A stretch of DNA of 64,000 nt from Microbacterium sp. HD4P20 (lineage in GTDB: Bacteria; Actinomycetota; Actinomycetes; Actinomycetales; Microbacteriaceae). Shown here piece by piece: positions 20,139 through 29,891 of the stretch. The notes under the pieces were generated by a model that worked only from the letters and a program-made list of their open reading frames with translations, did no database searches and was not told the origin of the DNA. The position numbers were made by a program, and so were the translations under genes. The first letter of the stretch is position 1; each line of letters starts with the position of its first letter. The stretch spans positions 1 to 64,000 of the forward strand of contig NZ_JAHZQZ020000016.1 in assembly GCF_019449275.2 (NCBI RefSeq), given 5' to 3'.

Positions 20139-20782
20139 CGCTTCACCACGAACTTCCTCTCGAGCGCCCCGGCTATCAGCCCGAGCGGAATGGTGATGAC
20201 GAGATAGAGGGCGGCAGCGGTCAGAAGGATCGGCATCACCATGTTCCCGTTGTCGTTGGCGAGCTGGCGGGTGACGCCGAACAGCTCGAGGACGAAGAAT
20301 CCGCCGGCGACCGAGGTGTTCTTGGTCAGCGCGATGAACACGTTGATGAGCGGCGGAATGGTCATCCGGAAAGCCTGCGGCAGCACGACCAGCGAGACCG
20401 TCTGTCCGAAAGCGAGCCCGATCGACCGCGCCGCTTCGGCTTGTCCGACGGGCACGCCGTTGATGCCGGATCTCAGCGCCTCGGCGACGAAGGGCGCGGT
20501 GTAGTACGACAGCGCAATGAACGCGAGAAGGATGAAGGGCATGCGGACGCCGAGCATCGGCATCACGAACGTCGTGAAGATGAAGACCAGCGTCAGTGGC
20601 GTGTTGCGCGCGATCTCGGTCCAGAACGCCGCGAACGTGCGGAGGGCGCCGACCGGCGAGATCCGCATGGCTGCGATGAGCGTCCCGAGCAAGAGAGCCA
20701 GCACGCCCGACACGGCGAGCAGCAGCAGCGTCACCCGGAATCCCTCCAGGAACGTCGGCCAGAGCGATAGATACTGCTCCAC
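20135..20782 (-). CDS. gluC: amino-acid ABC transporter permease (GluC-like)
   Basis: A 215-residue permease with five hydrophobic segments and an EAA loop (GQAEAARSIGLAFGQTVSLVVLPQAF). The GTG at 20782 is chosen because a strong GGAGGAGG Shine-Dalgarno sequence lies just upstream; an ATG further up would place that sequence inside the gene. It forms a heteromeric membrane channel with the following permease (family knowledge). Confidence 0.88.
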   Translation of the reverse strand: MEQYLSLWPTFLEGFRVTLLLLAVSGVLALLLGTLIAAMRISPVGALRTFAAFWTEIARNTPLTLVFIFTTFVMPMLGVRMPFILLAFIALSYYTAPFVAEALRSGINGVPVGQAEAARSIGLAFGQTVSLVVLPQAFRMTIPPLINVFIALTKNTSVAGGFFVLELFGVTRQLANDNGNMVMPILLTAAALYLVITIPLGLIAGALERKFVVKR

Positions 20783-20808
20783 CGGGCCTCCTCCCATTCT
20801 CACGAGAT

Positions 20809-20840
20809 GCCCCGGATCCGGCTGTCACCGGACCCGGGGC
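20809..20840 (-). terminator. intercistronic hairpin between binding-protein and permease genes
   Basis: A 13-bp inverted repeat with one mismatch and a 6-nt loop lies in the 70-nt gap between gluB and gluC. Hairpins at this position commonly lower permease expression relative to the abundant binding protein, either as partial terminators or as mRNA 3' stabilisers. The role here is inferred from position. Confidence 0.6.
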
Positions 20841-20851
20841 GATCAGTCACT

Positions 20852-21724
20852 TCAGTAGCGGTCGGGTGCCGGGGGCTCGACGTAGGGCAGCACCGTGCCG
20901 GCCGTCGAATTCCACGCTTCTTCGTAGCGGCCGTCCTCGTAGGACTCTTCCAGCACGTCGTTGATCCACATGCGGAAGTCGGTGTCGTCCAGTGCCAGCC
21001 CGATGCCGTACGGCTCGTCCGTGAACGGCTCGCCCACGACCTTGAACTCGCCCTCGGTCTGCGCGGCGAGACCCGCGAGGATGACGTTGTCGGTCGAGAC
21101 GGCGACGACGGCGCCGCTGCGCAGCGGCTCGAGGCAGTTCGAGTAGGTGTCGGTGAGAACCGGCTCGGCACCGATCTCGGCGAGCTTGGCCGCGGGGGTG
21201 GAGCCGGTCACCGAGCAGACGGGCTGCCCGACGAGGTCTTCCTCGCTCTGGATGTCCTCGTTGTCGGCGAGCACGAGGATCGACTGGCCCGCCATGTAGT
21301 ACGGACCGGCGAAGGAGACGACCTCCTTGCGCTTGTCGTTGATCGTGTAGGTGGCGATGACGAGGTCGACCTCGCCGTTCTCGATGAACGGCTCGCGGTT
21401 GGCCGAGACCGCCTCTTTCCACTCGATGTCTTCTTCGGCGATGCCGAGTTCGGACGCGATGATCTTGCCGATCTCGACGTCGAAACCCTCCGGCACGCCC
21501 GACGGACCCATCAGGCCGAACAGCGGCTGGTCGAACTTCGTGCCGATCGTGATGGATCCCGCTTCGTTGAGCTCGGCCATGGTGGTGCCCTCTTCGAAGG
21601 TCACCTCTTCGGGCTCGGGGCCCGTCGTCTCCTCGCCGCCCGGCGTGCCGCCGGTGGCGCACGCCGACAGCGCGAGCGCGCCGGCTGCGGCCAGCGCGAT
21701 CAACGGAAGTCGCATTCGCTTCAT
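20852..21724 (-). CDS. gluB: amino-acid ABC transporter substrate-binding lipoprotein (GluB-like)
   Basis: A 290-residue secreted lipoprotein. The signal peptide ends in the lipobox LSAC (cysteine near residue 22), so it is anchored to the outside of the membrane. The body matches solute-binding protein family 3: GTKFDQPLFG, VPEGFDVEIGKIIA, and an Arg/Asp pair region typical of glutamate or glutamine binding. It delivers substrate to the permeases downstream. A GPEPEEVTFEEG linker follows the lipid anchor. Confidence 0.9.
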   Translation of the reverse strand: MKRMRLPLIALAAAGALALSACATGGTPGGEETTGPEPEEVTFEEGTTMAELNEAGSITIGTKFDQPLFGLMGPSGVPEGFDVEIGKIIASELGIAEEDIEWKEAVSANREPFIENGEVDLVIATYTINDKRKEVVSFAGPYYMAGQSILVLADNEDIQSEEDLVGQPVCSVTGSTPAAKLAEIGAEPVLTDTYSNCLEPLRSGAVVAVSTDNVILAGLAAQTEGEFKVVGEPFTDEPYGIGLALDDTDFRMWINDVLEESYEDGRYEEAWNSTAGTVLPYVEPPAPDRY

Positions 21725-21802
21725 TGTCTTCGTCCTTTGCTGTGGCGGACCGTTCGTGACGGTCCTCTCGGTTTCCGGCCACTGGGAGGCGGCCGAAACG
21801 GT

Positions 21803-22600
21803 TCAGTGCTCGAGGATCTTGGACAGGAAGTCCTGAGCCCTCTCGCTCTGCGGGTTCGTGAAGAACTGCTCGGGCGTGGCCTCTTCGACGATCGCGCCGT
21901 CGGCCATGAACAGCACGCGGTCGGCGGCTTTGCGCGCGAAGCCCATCTCGTGCGTGACCACGATCATCGTCATGCCATCGGCGGCGAGGCCGATCATGAC
22001 GTCGAGCACCTCGTTGATCATCTCGGGGTCGAGCGCGCTCGTCGGCTCGTCCATCAGGATCAGCTTGGGATCCATCGCCAGCGAGCGCGCGATCGCGACG
22101 CGCTGCTGCTGACCGCCCGAGAGCTGGTTCGGCATCTTCTTTGCCTGATTGGCGACGCCGACGCGGTCGAGCAGCTGCATCGCCTTCTCATCGGCATCCT
22201 TCTTCTTCATGCCGCGCACCTTGATCGGTCCGAGGGTGACGTTCTCGAGCACCGTCTTGTGGGCGAAGAGGTTGAAGGACTGGAACACCATGCCGACATC
22301 GGCGCGCAGGTGCGCGAGCGCCTTTCCTTCTTCGGGGAGCTTCGCACCATCGATCGAGATGGTGCCCGAGTCGATGGTCTCCAGCCGGTTGATAGCGCGG
22401 CACAGCGTCGACTTACCGGAGCCGGAAGGACCGATGACGACGACCACCTCGCCGCGATTGACCACGGTGTTGATGTCTTTCAACACGTGGAGGTCGCCGA
22501 AGTGCTTGTCGACGTGGTCGATGACGACCAGTGGTTCGCCGCGCCGCACCGAGATGTTCGAGGTCCGCGGCGCCGGCGCCGGGGCTTCAGGTGTCACCAT
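21803..22600 (-). CDS. gluA: amino-acid ABC transporter ATP-binding protein (GluA-like)
   Basis: A 265-residue ATPase driving the transporter. It has Walker A GPSGSGKST, signature LSGGQQQR, Walker B LILMDEPTSALD and the switch histidine in VVTHEMGF, as in polar amino-acid importers. It is the first gene of the operon, matching the gluABCD order of Corynebacterium. The ATG at 22600 is preceded at 6 nt by TAGGGT, suggesting a leaderless transcript. Confidence 0.93.
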   Translation of the reverse strand: MVTPEAPAPAPRTSNISVRRGEPLVVIDHVDKHFGDLHVLKDINTVVNRGEVVVVIGPSGSGKSTLCRAINRLETIDSGTISIDGAKLPEEGKALAHLRADVGMVFQSFNLFAHKTVLENVTLGPIKVRGMKKKDADEKAMQLLDRVGVANQAKKMPNQLSGGQQQRVAIARSLAMDPKLILMDEPTSALDPEMINEVLDVMIGLAADGMTMIVVTHEMGFARKAADRVLFMADGAIVEEATPEQFFTNPQSERAQDFLSKILEH

Positions 22601-22651
22601 GCCTTCACCCTAGGGGCGCGGTCTCACCCGGGGCCACCGGGCGCGCGACCC

Positions 22652-22667
22652 TTTACCGATCTGTAAC
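22652..22667 (-). promoter_or_regulatory. GlnR-like operator upstream of gluABCD
   Basis: On the minus strand the site reads GTTAC-N6-GTAAA, close to the GTnAC-N6-GnAAC consensus of the actinobacterial nitrogen regulator GlnR. It lies about 52 nt upstream of the gluA start, where an activator or repressor of the promoter would bind. Nitrogen control of a glutamate importer is plausible; binding has not been shown here. Confidence 0.5.
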
Positions 22668-22686
22668 AGCACCGGAATGCAGCGCG

Positions 22687-23487
22687 TCACCCGGCCGCGC
22701 GCTGCGCGAAGGCCGTCTCGTACAGGCAGACGCTCGCCGCGGTCGCGAGATTGAGCGACTCGGCGGCGCCGAAGATGGGCAGCCGCAGCGACAGGTCGGC
22801 CATCGCGAGCGCCTCGTCGTCGAGTCCCCGGGCCTCGTTCCCGAAAACCCACGCCGTCGGCTCGGCGAGGATGGAGCGCGACGCGAGGAAGTCGCCTCCC
22901 CCGACGTCGGCCGCGATCACGCGCACACCGGCGGCATGTGCCCGCTCGACGGCCGTCGCAAGCTCCACACCGACCGCGATCGGCAGGTGGAACAGCGACC
23001 CGGTCGTGGCGCGCACGACCTTGGGGTTGTAGGGGTCGACGGTGCGCCCGGTGAGCACGACGGCGTCGGCGCCCGCGGCATCCGCCGCCCTGATGATGGT
23101 GCCGAGGTTGCCCGGATCTCGCACTTCCTCGCAGATCGCGACGAGCCGGGGCGAGGCCGCGAAGACGTCGCGCACCGACGTGGGCGACTGCCGCGCGACG
23201 GCGACGATGCCCTGCGGAGTGACGGTGTCGGCCATCGAATCGAGCACCGCCTCGGTCGTGAAGACGACTTCGATGCCGGCATCCTTCGCCGCTTCCCTCA
23301 CATCGGTGTGCTTCTCGAGAGCGCTGGGCGTCGCGAACAACTCGACGAGGGTGTCGGGACGGTAGGCCAGCGCCTCACGTGCGGCCTGCGGACCTTCGAG
23401 AAGGAACAGCCCCGTCTCCTGACGGGCGCTGCGCTTGGTCAGCTTCGCGACGGCGCGAACGCGCGGAGAGCGAGGGTTCTCGAGCAC
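22687..23487 (-). CDS. TrmH/SpoU family RNA 2'-O-methyltransferase
   Basis: A 266-residue SPOUT-class methyltransferase that probably modifies 23S rRNA or tRNA at a ribose 2'-OH. An N-terminal substrate-binding domain (LFLLEGPQAAREAL) precedes the knotted domain with motif 1 EEVRDPGNLGTIIRAADAAG, motif 2 WVFGNEARGL and motif 3 LPIFGAAESLNLATAASVCLYE. The GTG start at 23487 is preceded at 7 nt by TAGACT; an upstream ATG would include a REP-like repeat. In mycobacteria the homologue (tsnR) also follows rplT. Confidence 0.9.
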   Translation of the reverse strand: MLENPRSPRVRAVAKLTKRSARQETGLFLLEGPQAAREALAYRPDTLVELFATPSALEKHTDVREAAKDAGIEVVFTTEAVLDSMADTVTPQGIVAVARQSPTSVRDVFAASPRLVAICEEVRDPGNLGTIIRAADAAGADAVVLTGRTVDPYNPKVVRATTGSLFHLPIAVGVELATAVERAHAAGVRVIAADVGGGDFLASRSILAEPTAWVFGNEARGLDDEALAMADLSLRLPIFGAAESLNLATAASVCLYETAFAQRAAG

Positions 23488-23514
23488 GGCACTCAGTCTA
23501 GGGCGGCCGCATCC

Positions 23515-23547
23515 GCGTTTCGTCTCGCTTCGCTCGCTCAATGACCG
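23515..23547. repeat. REP-like dispersed repeat, copy 1
   Basis: On the minus strand it includes TTGAGCGAGCGAAGCGAGAC, closely related to a second copy at 45873-45911. It lies between the rplT terminator and the trmH-type gene. Sequences of this kind recur between genes in Microbacteriaceae (general knowledge); only two copies are visible in this window. Confidence 0.6.
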
Positions 23548-23552
23548 ACACA

Positions 23553-23588
23553 CGAAAGGGCGCCCTCCGTGTGGAGGGCGCCCTTTCG
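23553..23588. terminator. terminator of infC-rpmI-rplT
   Basis: A perfect inverted repeat with 16-bp arms and a 4-nt loop (GTGT), 16 nt after the rplT stop. The stem starts with CGAAAGGGCG, giving a short U-rich side on the minus-strand transcript. It is the strongest hairpin in the window and should end the translation-factor/ribosomal-protein operon. Confidence 0.9.
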
Positions 23589-23604
23589 ATGACGGATGCC
23601 TGTA

Positions 23605-23988
23605 TCAGGCGCTCTTGGGAGCGTTGACGTTCTCGGGCAGTGCCTTCTTCGCCGTCTGCACCAGCGACGTGAACGTGGCGGGCTCGTTCACCGCGAGCTC
23701 GGCCAGCATGCGACGGTCGACCTGCACACCGGCGAGGCCGAGACCCTGGATGAAGCGGTTGTACGTGATGCCGTTCTGGCGGGCAGCGGCGTTGATGCGC
23801 TGGATCCACAGACGACGGAAGTCGCCCTTGCGCTTGCGGCGGTCGCGGTACGCGTAGACGAGCGAGTGGGTGACCTGCTCCTTCGCCTTGCGGTACAGAC
23901 GCGAACGCTGACCCCGGTAACCGGAGGCGCGCTCGAGGATGACGCGACGCTTCTTGTGGGCGTTGACGGCCCGCTTGACTCTAGCCAT
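23605..23988 (-). CDS. rplT: 50S ribosomal protein L20
   Basis: A 127-residue basic protein of the large subunit, early-assembling and binding 23S rRNA. The N-terminal [21 protein letters not shown] and the [13 protein letters not shown] motif are diagnostic. It is the last gene of infC-rpmI-rplT; L20 represses this operon in many bacteria (family knowledge). Length is slightly above the usual 118 because of a short C-terminal tail. Confidence 0.98.
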   Translation of the reverse strand: MARVKRAVNAHKKRRVILERASGYRGQRSRLYRKAKEQVTHSLVYAYRDRRKRKGDFRRLWIQRINAAARQNGITYNRFIQGLGLAGVQVDRRMLAELAVNEPATFTSLVQTAKKALPENVNAPKSA

Positions 23989-24018
23989 TTCGTGTGATTC
24001 CTATCGTGCGTCGGGCGC

Positions 24019-24213
24019 TCAGCGACCGAGGAGCTTCTTGGCGACCTTGGCGTCGCCCGGGGCGAGGACCTGCTCCTGGGAGAGGCGGCGGGTGCGGCGC
24101 GACGACTTGCCCTCGAAGTTGTGGCGAAGGTTCGCCTGCTGCTTCATGAGCTTTCCGCTGCCCGTGACCTTGAAGCGCTTCTTGGCGCCCGAGTGGGTCT
24201 TCTGCTTCGGCAT
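24019..24213 (-). CDS. rpmI: 50S ribosomal protein L35
   Basis: A 64-residue very basic protein starting [21 protein letters not shown], typical of L35. The ATG at 24213 gives the exact family N-terminus; an in-frame ATG further upstream adds only seven residues. It lies 30 nt before rplT and 72 nt after infC. Confidence 0.98.
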   Translation of the reverse strand: MPKQKTHSGAKKRFKVTGSGKLMKQQANLRHNFEGKSSRRTRRLSQEQVLAPGDAKVAKKLLGR

Positions 24214-24285
24214 CTGTTCATTCCTTCGTTTCACTTCCCGCGCGGGCGGGAGTCGGATCCCGCAGTGCGGGAGTCTGTGGGGGCG

Positions 24286-24906
<621 letters not shown>

Positions 24907-25162
24907 GCGGAACTCCTTCGTGCGGGTGATGACACCGCGACACGGATTGCGTCGCGGGCGGAGGAAGATCCACTCCACCCGTCAGGACGCTTCGAGACCC
25001 GACTTCTGGCACCCTGGTTCCCGCCCGATCCTCAGGCGACTACCCCGGCCGCAGGCGGTCGGGGCGGAGTGCATGACCCGGTAGCCTGGAACGGCGAGCG
25101 CGGGTGGGATGTGATCCACTTTCCGATCCGGCGCATGACGCACCGGAGACCAGAGAAGTTTA
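24907..25162 (-). promoter_or_regulatory. infC leader
   Basis: A TAAACT box at 25157-25162 on the minus strand would start a leader of about 240 nt before infC. Long leaders with L20-responsive structures precede this operon in other phyla. I can see GC-rich stem potential near 25035-25060 but cannot define a known L20 leader class. The promoter has no good -35 box. Confidence 0.35.
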
Positions 25163-25176
25163 GCAGAGAGTACGGC

Positions 25177-25596
25177 GTGGACACGATTCGAGACCAGGAC
25201 GGCCAGGCGAGCGGAGAGGCGGAGCAGGCGGATGCCGAGCGCCAGGCTCGCTGGGAAGAGCGCGACCGGGCCGCGGCATCCGCGTCGCGCGACATCGCGG
25301 ACGTCCCCGCCGTCGAGGTGATCACCACCACCGCGGTGCACCTGCTCAGCGCGGCGGCCGTGAAGGTCGGGCTCGCAGACGATCCCGCGACGCAGACCGA
25401 TCTCGACGAGGCGCGCAAGCTCATCAACGCGCTGGCCGGCCTCATCACCGCGGGGGCCCCCGAGATCAGCGACATGCACGCCCGTTCACTGCGCGACGGC
25501 CTCCGGTCGGTGCAGCTGGCATTCCGCGAGGCATCCGTCATCCCCGACCCGATCGGCAAGGGTCCCGGCGAGAAGTGGACCGGCCCGGTCAACTGA
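25177..25596 (+). CDS. DUF1844 domain-containing protein
   Basis: A 139-residue acidic cytoplasmic protein. The first 45 residues are charged and low-complexity; the rest ([43 protein letters not shown]) matches DUF1844, commonly encoded next to infC in Actinobacteria. The GTG at 25177 has a weak AGAGAG Shine-Dalgarno sequence. Its gene is divergent from infC, and its 3' end overlaps the convergent decarboxylase gene by 8 nt. No function is known. Confidence 0.8.
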   Translation: MDTIRDQDGQASGEAEQADAERQARWEERDRAAASASRDIADVPAVEVITTTAVHLLSAAAVKVGLADDPATQTDLDEARKLINALAGLITAGAPEISDMHARSLRDGLRSVQLAFREASVIPDPIGKGPGEKWTGPVN

Positions 25597-26989
25597 TCCC
25601 GACGGCGGCGGCGCCCCGGGCCACCGCGTCGACCGTGCGTCGCACGGCATCGCCGTCGGTGCGGAAATTGCTCACGGCGAAGCGGACGACGGTGCGACCG
25701 CGCCACGTCGACGAGGACGCCCACACCGTCCCCTCCTGACGCAGCCACTCCCCCAGCGCGGCCGTCGCGCGGTCATCGCCGGAGGCGAGACAGACTTGCG
25801 TGAACACCACGTCGTTGAGAACCTCCAGACCGGGAATCTCGCGGAAGCCGGCGGCGAGTGCGGATGCCGCTTGCGCGAGCCCCTCGATCAGCCCGGCCAC
25901 TCCGTCGCGTCCCAGCGATCGCAGCGCCGCCCACACCGGGACTCCCCGCGCACGGCGCGAGAGTTCGGGGACGCGGTCGTAGGGATCCGCGATGCTCGCC
26001 ATCTCTGGCAGGTACGCGGCGTGCGCGCCGAGGGATGCGGTCATGGCGGCCTCGTCGCGCACGATCGCGATGCCGCAGTCGTATGGCACATTGAGGGTCT
26101 TGTGCGCGTCGGTCGCCCACGAATCGGCGAACTCCACCCCGGTGACCAGGTGACGAAGATTCGGACTGGCGGCGGCCCACAGGCCGAACGCGCCGTCCAC
26201 ATGCACCCACGCGTCCGCCGCACGGGCCACCTCGATGGCGGTTGCGAACTCGTCGAACGCGCCGGAGTGGACGTCACCGGCCTGCAGGGCGACCACGGTC
26301 GGGGCCTCGTCGTCGGCGAGAGCTCGCGCCAGCCCTGCCACGTCGATGCGCCCCTGGCCGTCCGCCCCGACGGTGCGCGGTGCGCCGAGACCGGCGATCC
26401 GGCCGGCGAGCACGACAGAGGTGTGCACCGCGCCACCGGCGAGGAAGCGGATGCCGCCCGAACGCGTCAGCCCGTCGGCGGGATCGTGACCGCGCCGACG
26501 GAGCACCGCGTCGCGCGCGACCACCAGGCACGAAAGGTTCGCGCTCGTCGCTCCCGTCGCGAAGCCCACGCCGCTGTCTTGCGGAAGACCCAGCAGGTCC
26601 AGCAGCCACCGGGCGGCGACCTCTTCGACGGCCGCGGTGGCCGGTGTGGTCTGGCGCGATCCGGTGTTCTGGTCCCAGGCCGAGACGAGCCAGTCCGCGC
26701 CGAGGGCTGCGGGATACGCGCCGCCGATGACGAACCCGTAGAAGCGCGGCGACCCCATGGCCATGAGCCCCGGTTCGCACGCGTCGGCGAGCTCCCGAAG
26801 GACGCTTTCGGCATCCGTCCCCTCGTCGCCGAGCGGGTGATCCAGCCGATCGAGGACGCCGTCGACGTCGATCTCGGGCCGGATGGGTCGCTCGTCGAGG
26901 GATTCCAGCCAGCCCAGCGCGCGGTCATGGGCGACCTCGAGAGTCCGCCGGTACTGCTCTTGCCTATCGTCGTGCGTGCCATCGCCCAT
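25589..26989 (-). CDS. PLP-dependent group II decarboxylase
   Basis: A 466-residue pyridoxal-phosphate decarboxylase of the glutamate/aromatic-amino-acid (group II) type. The PLP lysine is in [17 protein letters not shown] (near residue 300); [14 protein letters not shown] binds the phosphate, and [10 protein letters not shown] provides the Asp and Ala that hold the ring. The substrate is not clear. It overlaps the convergent DUF1844 gene by 8 nt and stands alone after the his operon. Confidence 0.88.
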   Translation of the reverse strand: MGDGTHDDRQEQYRRTLEVAHDRALGWLESLDERPIRPEIDVDGVLDRLDHPLGDEGTDAESVLRELADACEPGLMAMGSPRFYGFVIGGAYPAALGADWLVSAWDQNTGSRQTTPATAAVEEVAARWLLDLLGLPQDSGVGFATGATSANLSCLVVARDAVLRRRGHDPADGLTRSGGIRFLAGGAVHTSVVLAGRIAGLGAPRTVGADGQGRIDVAGLARALADDEAPTVVALQAGDVHSGAFDEFATAIEVARAADAWVHVDGAFGLWAAASPNLRHLVTGVEFADSWATDAHKTLNVPYDCGIAIVRDEAAMTASLGAHAAYLPEMASIADPYDRVPELSRRARGVPVWAALRSLGRDGVAGLIEGLAQAASALAAGFREIPGLEVLNDVVFTQVCLASGDDRATAALGEWLRQEGTVWASSSTWRGRTVVRFAVSNFRTDGDAVRRTVDAVARGAAAVGIS

Positions 26990-27062
26990 CGAGCCACCTC
27001 CGCCGTGCCGATCATCCGCCTACGAAGCCACCGGCCACAAGAGGCGGGCGCTGTTCGTGCTG

Positions 27063-27845
27063 TCAGCTCGCCCGGACGAGCTTGACCTGAAGCGAATCGA
27101 CCAGCACCGCAATGCGATCGTCCGACGCCCAGCGCCTGGCCAATCGCGTCAGCACGGCGTCGAGCTCTTCCTGCTCGAGGCCGTGGATCAGCTGCAGCCG
27201 GACGACCAGCTCCGGTCCGCGCAGACGCGCATCCGGATCACCGGGCTCCACCGAGAGATCTATCACCGCCAGCTCTCCCCCGACGCTCTCGTTCAGACCC
27301 GCGACCACGTCCGGGGACGAGAAGCTCGGCTCCCAGTCATGCCCCTGTCCGATCGCCCAGACCGCGGGGCGCCGCAAGACGAACTCGGTGGGAGAACCCG
27401 GGTCGATCACGATGAGATCGGTCTCGTCGGCGGCCGCCGCCAGGGCCGTGCGGACCCCGTCGGCCGGGACCGGCCGCGCTGCGGCATCCCACCGTCCCAT
27501 CGCCTCGACCGAAGTGAACACCGGAAGCACACGACGACCGTCGGGTGCCGCGACGGTCACGATGGACAACTCCTGAGTCTTGTCGACGGGCAGCCCGTGC
27601 GCGCCGACGCCCTCATCGCCCTTCGCCGCCATGAGCGGGATGAGCAGGCGCGCGGTCCGGTAGGCGTCGACGACTTGCTGCTGACTGCCCGCGCCGTCCC
27701 GGAAGGCCGTCAGCGCCGCGAGCAGCGCGGGATCGGCCGAGCCGTCGTCCGCGGTATGCGGATTGGCGTGGAAGCTGCGCCCCGCCCAGGGCACTCCTGC
27801 CGAATCGGCGGAATAGTCGGCGTGCGGGTCAGTATCCGGCGACAT
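27063..27845 (-). CDS. SseB family protein
   Basis: A 260-residue cytoplasmic protein. The N-terminal half ([13 protein letters not shown] ... [29 protein letters not shown]) is the SseB domain; the C-terminal half resembles the SseB C-terminal domain. SseB-type proteins have no established enzymatic role. The ATG lies inside priA, overlapping it by 17 nt, so it is translated from the histidine operon. This location is seen in other Microbacteriaceae-type genomes (general knowledge). Confidence 0.85.
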   Translation of the reverse strand: MSPDTDPHADYSADSAGVPWAGRSFHANPHTADDGSADPALLAALTAFRDGAGSQQQVVDAYRTARLLIPLMAAKGDEGVGAHGLPVDKTQELSIVTVAAPDGRRVLPVFTSVEAMGRWDAAARPVPADGVRTALAAAADETDLIVIDPGSPTEFVLRRPAVWAIGQGHDWEPSFSSPDVVAGLNESVGGELAVIDLSVEPGDPDARLRGPELVVRLQLIHGLEQEELDAVLTRLARRWASDDRIAVLVDSLQVKLVRAS

Positions 27846-28575
27846 CCAGGGCCTCGGCGAGCGTGAACGCGCCGGCGTAGAGGGCCTTGCCCACGATCGC
27901 CCCCTCCACGCCCAGCGGCACGAGGTCGCGCAGCGCGATGATGTCGTCCAGGTTCGACACGCCGCCCGACGCCACGATCGGCTTCGGCGTGCGCGTGGTC
28001 AGCTCGCGCAGCAGGTCGAGGTTCGGACCTTTGAGCGTGCCGTCCTTCGTGACGTCGGTGACCACGTACCGGCTGCATCCCGCCGCCTCGAGCCGGGCCA
28101 GCACCGTCCACAGATCACCGCCCTCGCGAGTCCAGCCGCGAGCGGCCAGCGTGGTGCCGCGCACATCGAGCCCGACCGCGATGACGTCGCCGTAGCGCCC
28201 GATGACATCCGCCGCCCACTCGGGGTTCTCGAGGGCCGCGGTTCCGAGATTGATGCGGGCCGCGCCGCTCTCGAGGGCGGCCTCGAGCGTGCGGTCGTCG
28301 CGGATGCCGCCGGACAGCTCGACCTGAACGCCGCGCACCTGCTTGATCACCTTGCGCAGCACGCTCGTGTTGCTGCCTCGTCCGAACGCCGCGTCGAGAT
28401 CGACGAGGTGGATCCATTCGGCACCCTGACGCGCGAAGTCGAGCGCAGCGTCGACGGGATCGCCGTAGTTGGTCTCGGTGCCCGCCTCCCCCTGGGTGAG
28501 GCGCACCGCCTTGCCGTCGGCGACGTCGACGGCAGGCAGGAGGACGAGCTTGGGGGTGGACGCGAAATCGTTCAT
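27829..28575 (-). CDS. priA: phosphoribosyl isomerase A (HisA/TrpF bifunctional)
   Basis: A 248-residue (beta/alpha)8 barrel isomerising ProFAR in histidine synthesis, and in Actinobacteria also PRA in tryptophan synthesis. The catalytic aspartates are in PAVDVADG (Asp17) and [14 protein letters not shown]; the [11 protein letters not shown] motif with Arg and Trp is specific to PriA rather than plain HisA. A trpF gene is not in the window, so dual function is inferred. It lies 54 nt after hisH. Confidence 0.93.
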   Translation of the reverse strand: MNDFASTPKLVLLPAVDVADGKAVRLTQGEAGTETNYGDPVDAALDFARQGAEWIHLVDLDAAFGRGSNTSVLRKVIKQVRGVQVELSGGIRDDRTLEAALESGAARINLGTAALENPEWAADVIGRYGDVIAVGLDVRGTTLAARGWTREGGDLWTVLARLEAAGCSRYVVTDVTKDGTLKGPNLDLLRELTTRTPKPIVASGGVSNLDDIIALRDLVPLGVEGAIVGKALYAGAFTLAEALDVAGY

Positions 28576-28629
28576 GGCTCCTCGTGCGGGACAGTCACGA
28601 GAGCATGCGCTCCCGCGGACGGCACGATC

Positions 28630-29286
28630 TCAGAGAGTAGCCCCGCCGAGCCCTTCGAGCCAATTGGAGAGCAGCCGGATGCCGGCTGCCCCTGATTTCT
28701 CGGGGTGGAACTGCGTCGCCGACAGCGGTCCGTTCTCGACGGCGGCGAGGAAAGGAACGCCGTACGTGCACCAGGTGAGCGCCGGCTGCGGGAAGGGCGG
28801 CTGAACGTCCAGCAGCCAGTTCTGCACCGCGAAGGAATGAACGAAGTAGAACCGCTCCTGCTCGAGACCGCGGAACAGCCGTGAGCCCGCGCCCGCCTCG
28901 ACGGTGTTCCAGCCCATGTGCGGCAGGACCGGCGCATCGAGTTCGGTGACGACACCCGGCCACTGTCCGAGTCCTTCGGTGTCGACGCCCCGTTCGACGC
29001 CGCGCTCGAAGAACACCTGCATGCCGACGCAGATGCCGAGGACGGGGCGATCGCCCGCCAGACGTCGCTCGATGAGCTCGTCCCCGCGGCTCGCGCGCAG
29101 CGCCTCGGCGACGGCGCGGAACGCACCGACCCCGGGCACGACGAGGCCGTCGGCCTCCTGGACGAGAGCCCGGTCGCTGGTGAGGCGAGCGTCGGCGCCG
29201 GCGGCCACGAGGGCCTTGACAGCGGAGTGGACGTTGCCGGAGCCGTAGTCGAGGACGGCCACGAGCGGCCGAACGCCCTCCGTCAC
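28630..29286 (-). CDS. hisH: imidazole glycerol phosphate synthase subunit HisH
   Basis: The glutamine amidotransferase subunit that feeds ammonia to HisF. The 218-residue protein has the nucleophile Cys86 in GICVGMQ and the His/Glu pair in FHPEKSG (near 194-196). The start is GTG, overlapping the hisB stop as GTGA. The partner hisF is not in this window. Confidence 0.96.
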   Translation of the reverse strand: MTEGVRPLVAVLDYGSGNVHSAVKALVAAGADARLTSDRALVQEADGLVVPGVGAFRAVAEALRASRGDELIERRLAGDRPVLGICVGMQVFFERGVERGVDTEGLGQWPGVVTELDAPVLPHMGWNTVEAGAGSRLFRGLEQERFYFVHSFAVQNWLLDVQPPFPQPALTWCTYGVPFLAAVENGPLSATQFHPEKSGAAGIRLLSNWLEGLGGATL

Positions 29287-29891
29287 AGTGCACCCTTCGT
29301 GCTCGGGATGCCGTCCACGAGCGGGTCGAGCGCCTTGGCCTGCCGGAACGCGCGAGCGAACGCCTTGTACTGCGCCTCAGCGATGTGGTGCGGATCGCGG
29401 CCCGACAGCACGCGAACGTGAACCGTGAGTGCCGCGTTGAAGGCCACCGCCTCGAACGTGTGCCGCACCAACGATCCGGTGAAGTGCCCTCCGATGAGGT
29501 GGTGCTCGAACCCGGCCGGCTCGCCCTCGTGCACCAAGTAGGGGCGCCCGCTGATGTCCACGACGGCCTGCGCGAGTGCCTCGTCCAGCGGCACCAGGGC
29601 ATCGCCGTACCGAGAGATGCCCGCTTTGTCGCCGAGCGCCTCGCGGATGGCCTGCCCGAGCACGATGGAGATGTCTTCGACCGTGTGGTGGGCGTCGATG
29701 TCGGTATCGCCCGACGCGCGCACCGTCAGGTCGGTGAGCGAGTGCTTCGCGAACGCGGTCAGCATGTGGTCGAAGAACGGTACGGTCGTGTCGATGCGAC
29801 TGCGACCGGTGCCGTCGAGGTCGAGCTCGAGCTCGACGGTGGACTCGCTCGTGGCGCGCCGCAACGACGCCGTCCGTTGTGCTGCGCTCAT
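29283..29891 (-). CDS. hisB: imidazoleglycerol-phosphate dehydratase
   Basis: A 202-residue single-function dehydratase, without the phosphatase domain fused in enteric bacteria. Manganese-binding motifs are DAHHTVEDI and [16 protein letters not shown], with FFDHML near the N-terminus. The ATG at 29891 overlaps the hisC stop by ATGA. Confidence 0.97.
   Translation of the reverse strand: MSAAQRTASLRRATSESTVELELDLDGTGRSRIDTTVPFFDHMLTAFAKHSLTDLTVRASGDTDIDAHHTVEDISIVLGQAIREALGDKAGISRYGDALVPLDEALAQAVVDISGRPYLVHEGEPAGFEHHLIGGHFTGSLVRHTFEAVAFNAALTVHVRVLSGRDPHHIAEAQYKAFARAFRQAKALDPLVDGIPSTKGAL

Noticed and set aside
20807..22666. A 619-residue open frame opposite gluB and gluA
   Set aside because: Antisense shadow of two clear ABC transporter genes.
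25589..25596. The 8-nt overlap of convergent genes as a sign of an annotation error
   Set aside because: Both C-termini read through to sensible ends, so the overlap of stop regions appears real.
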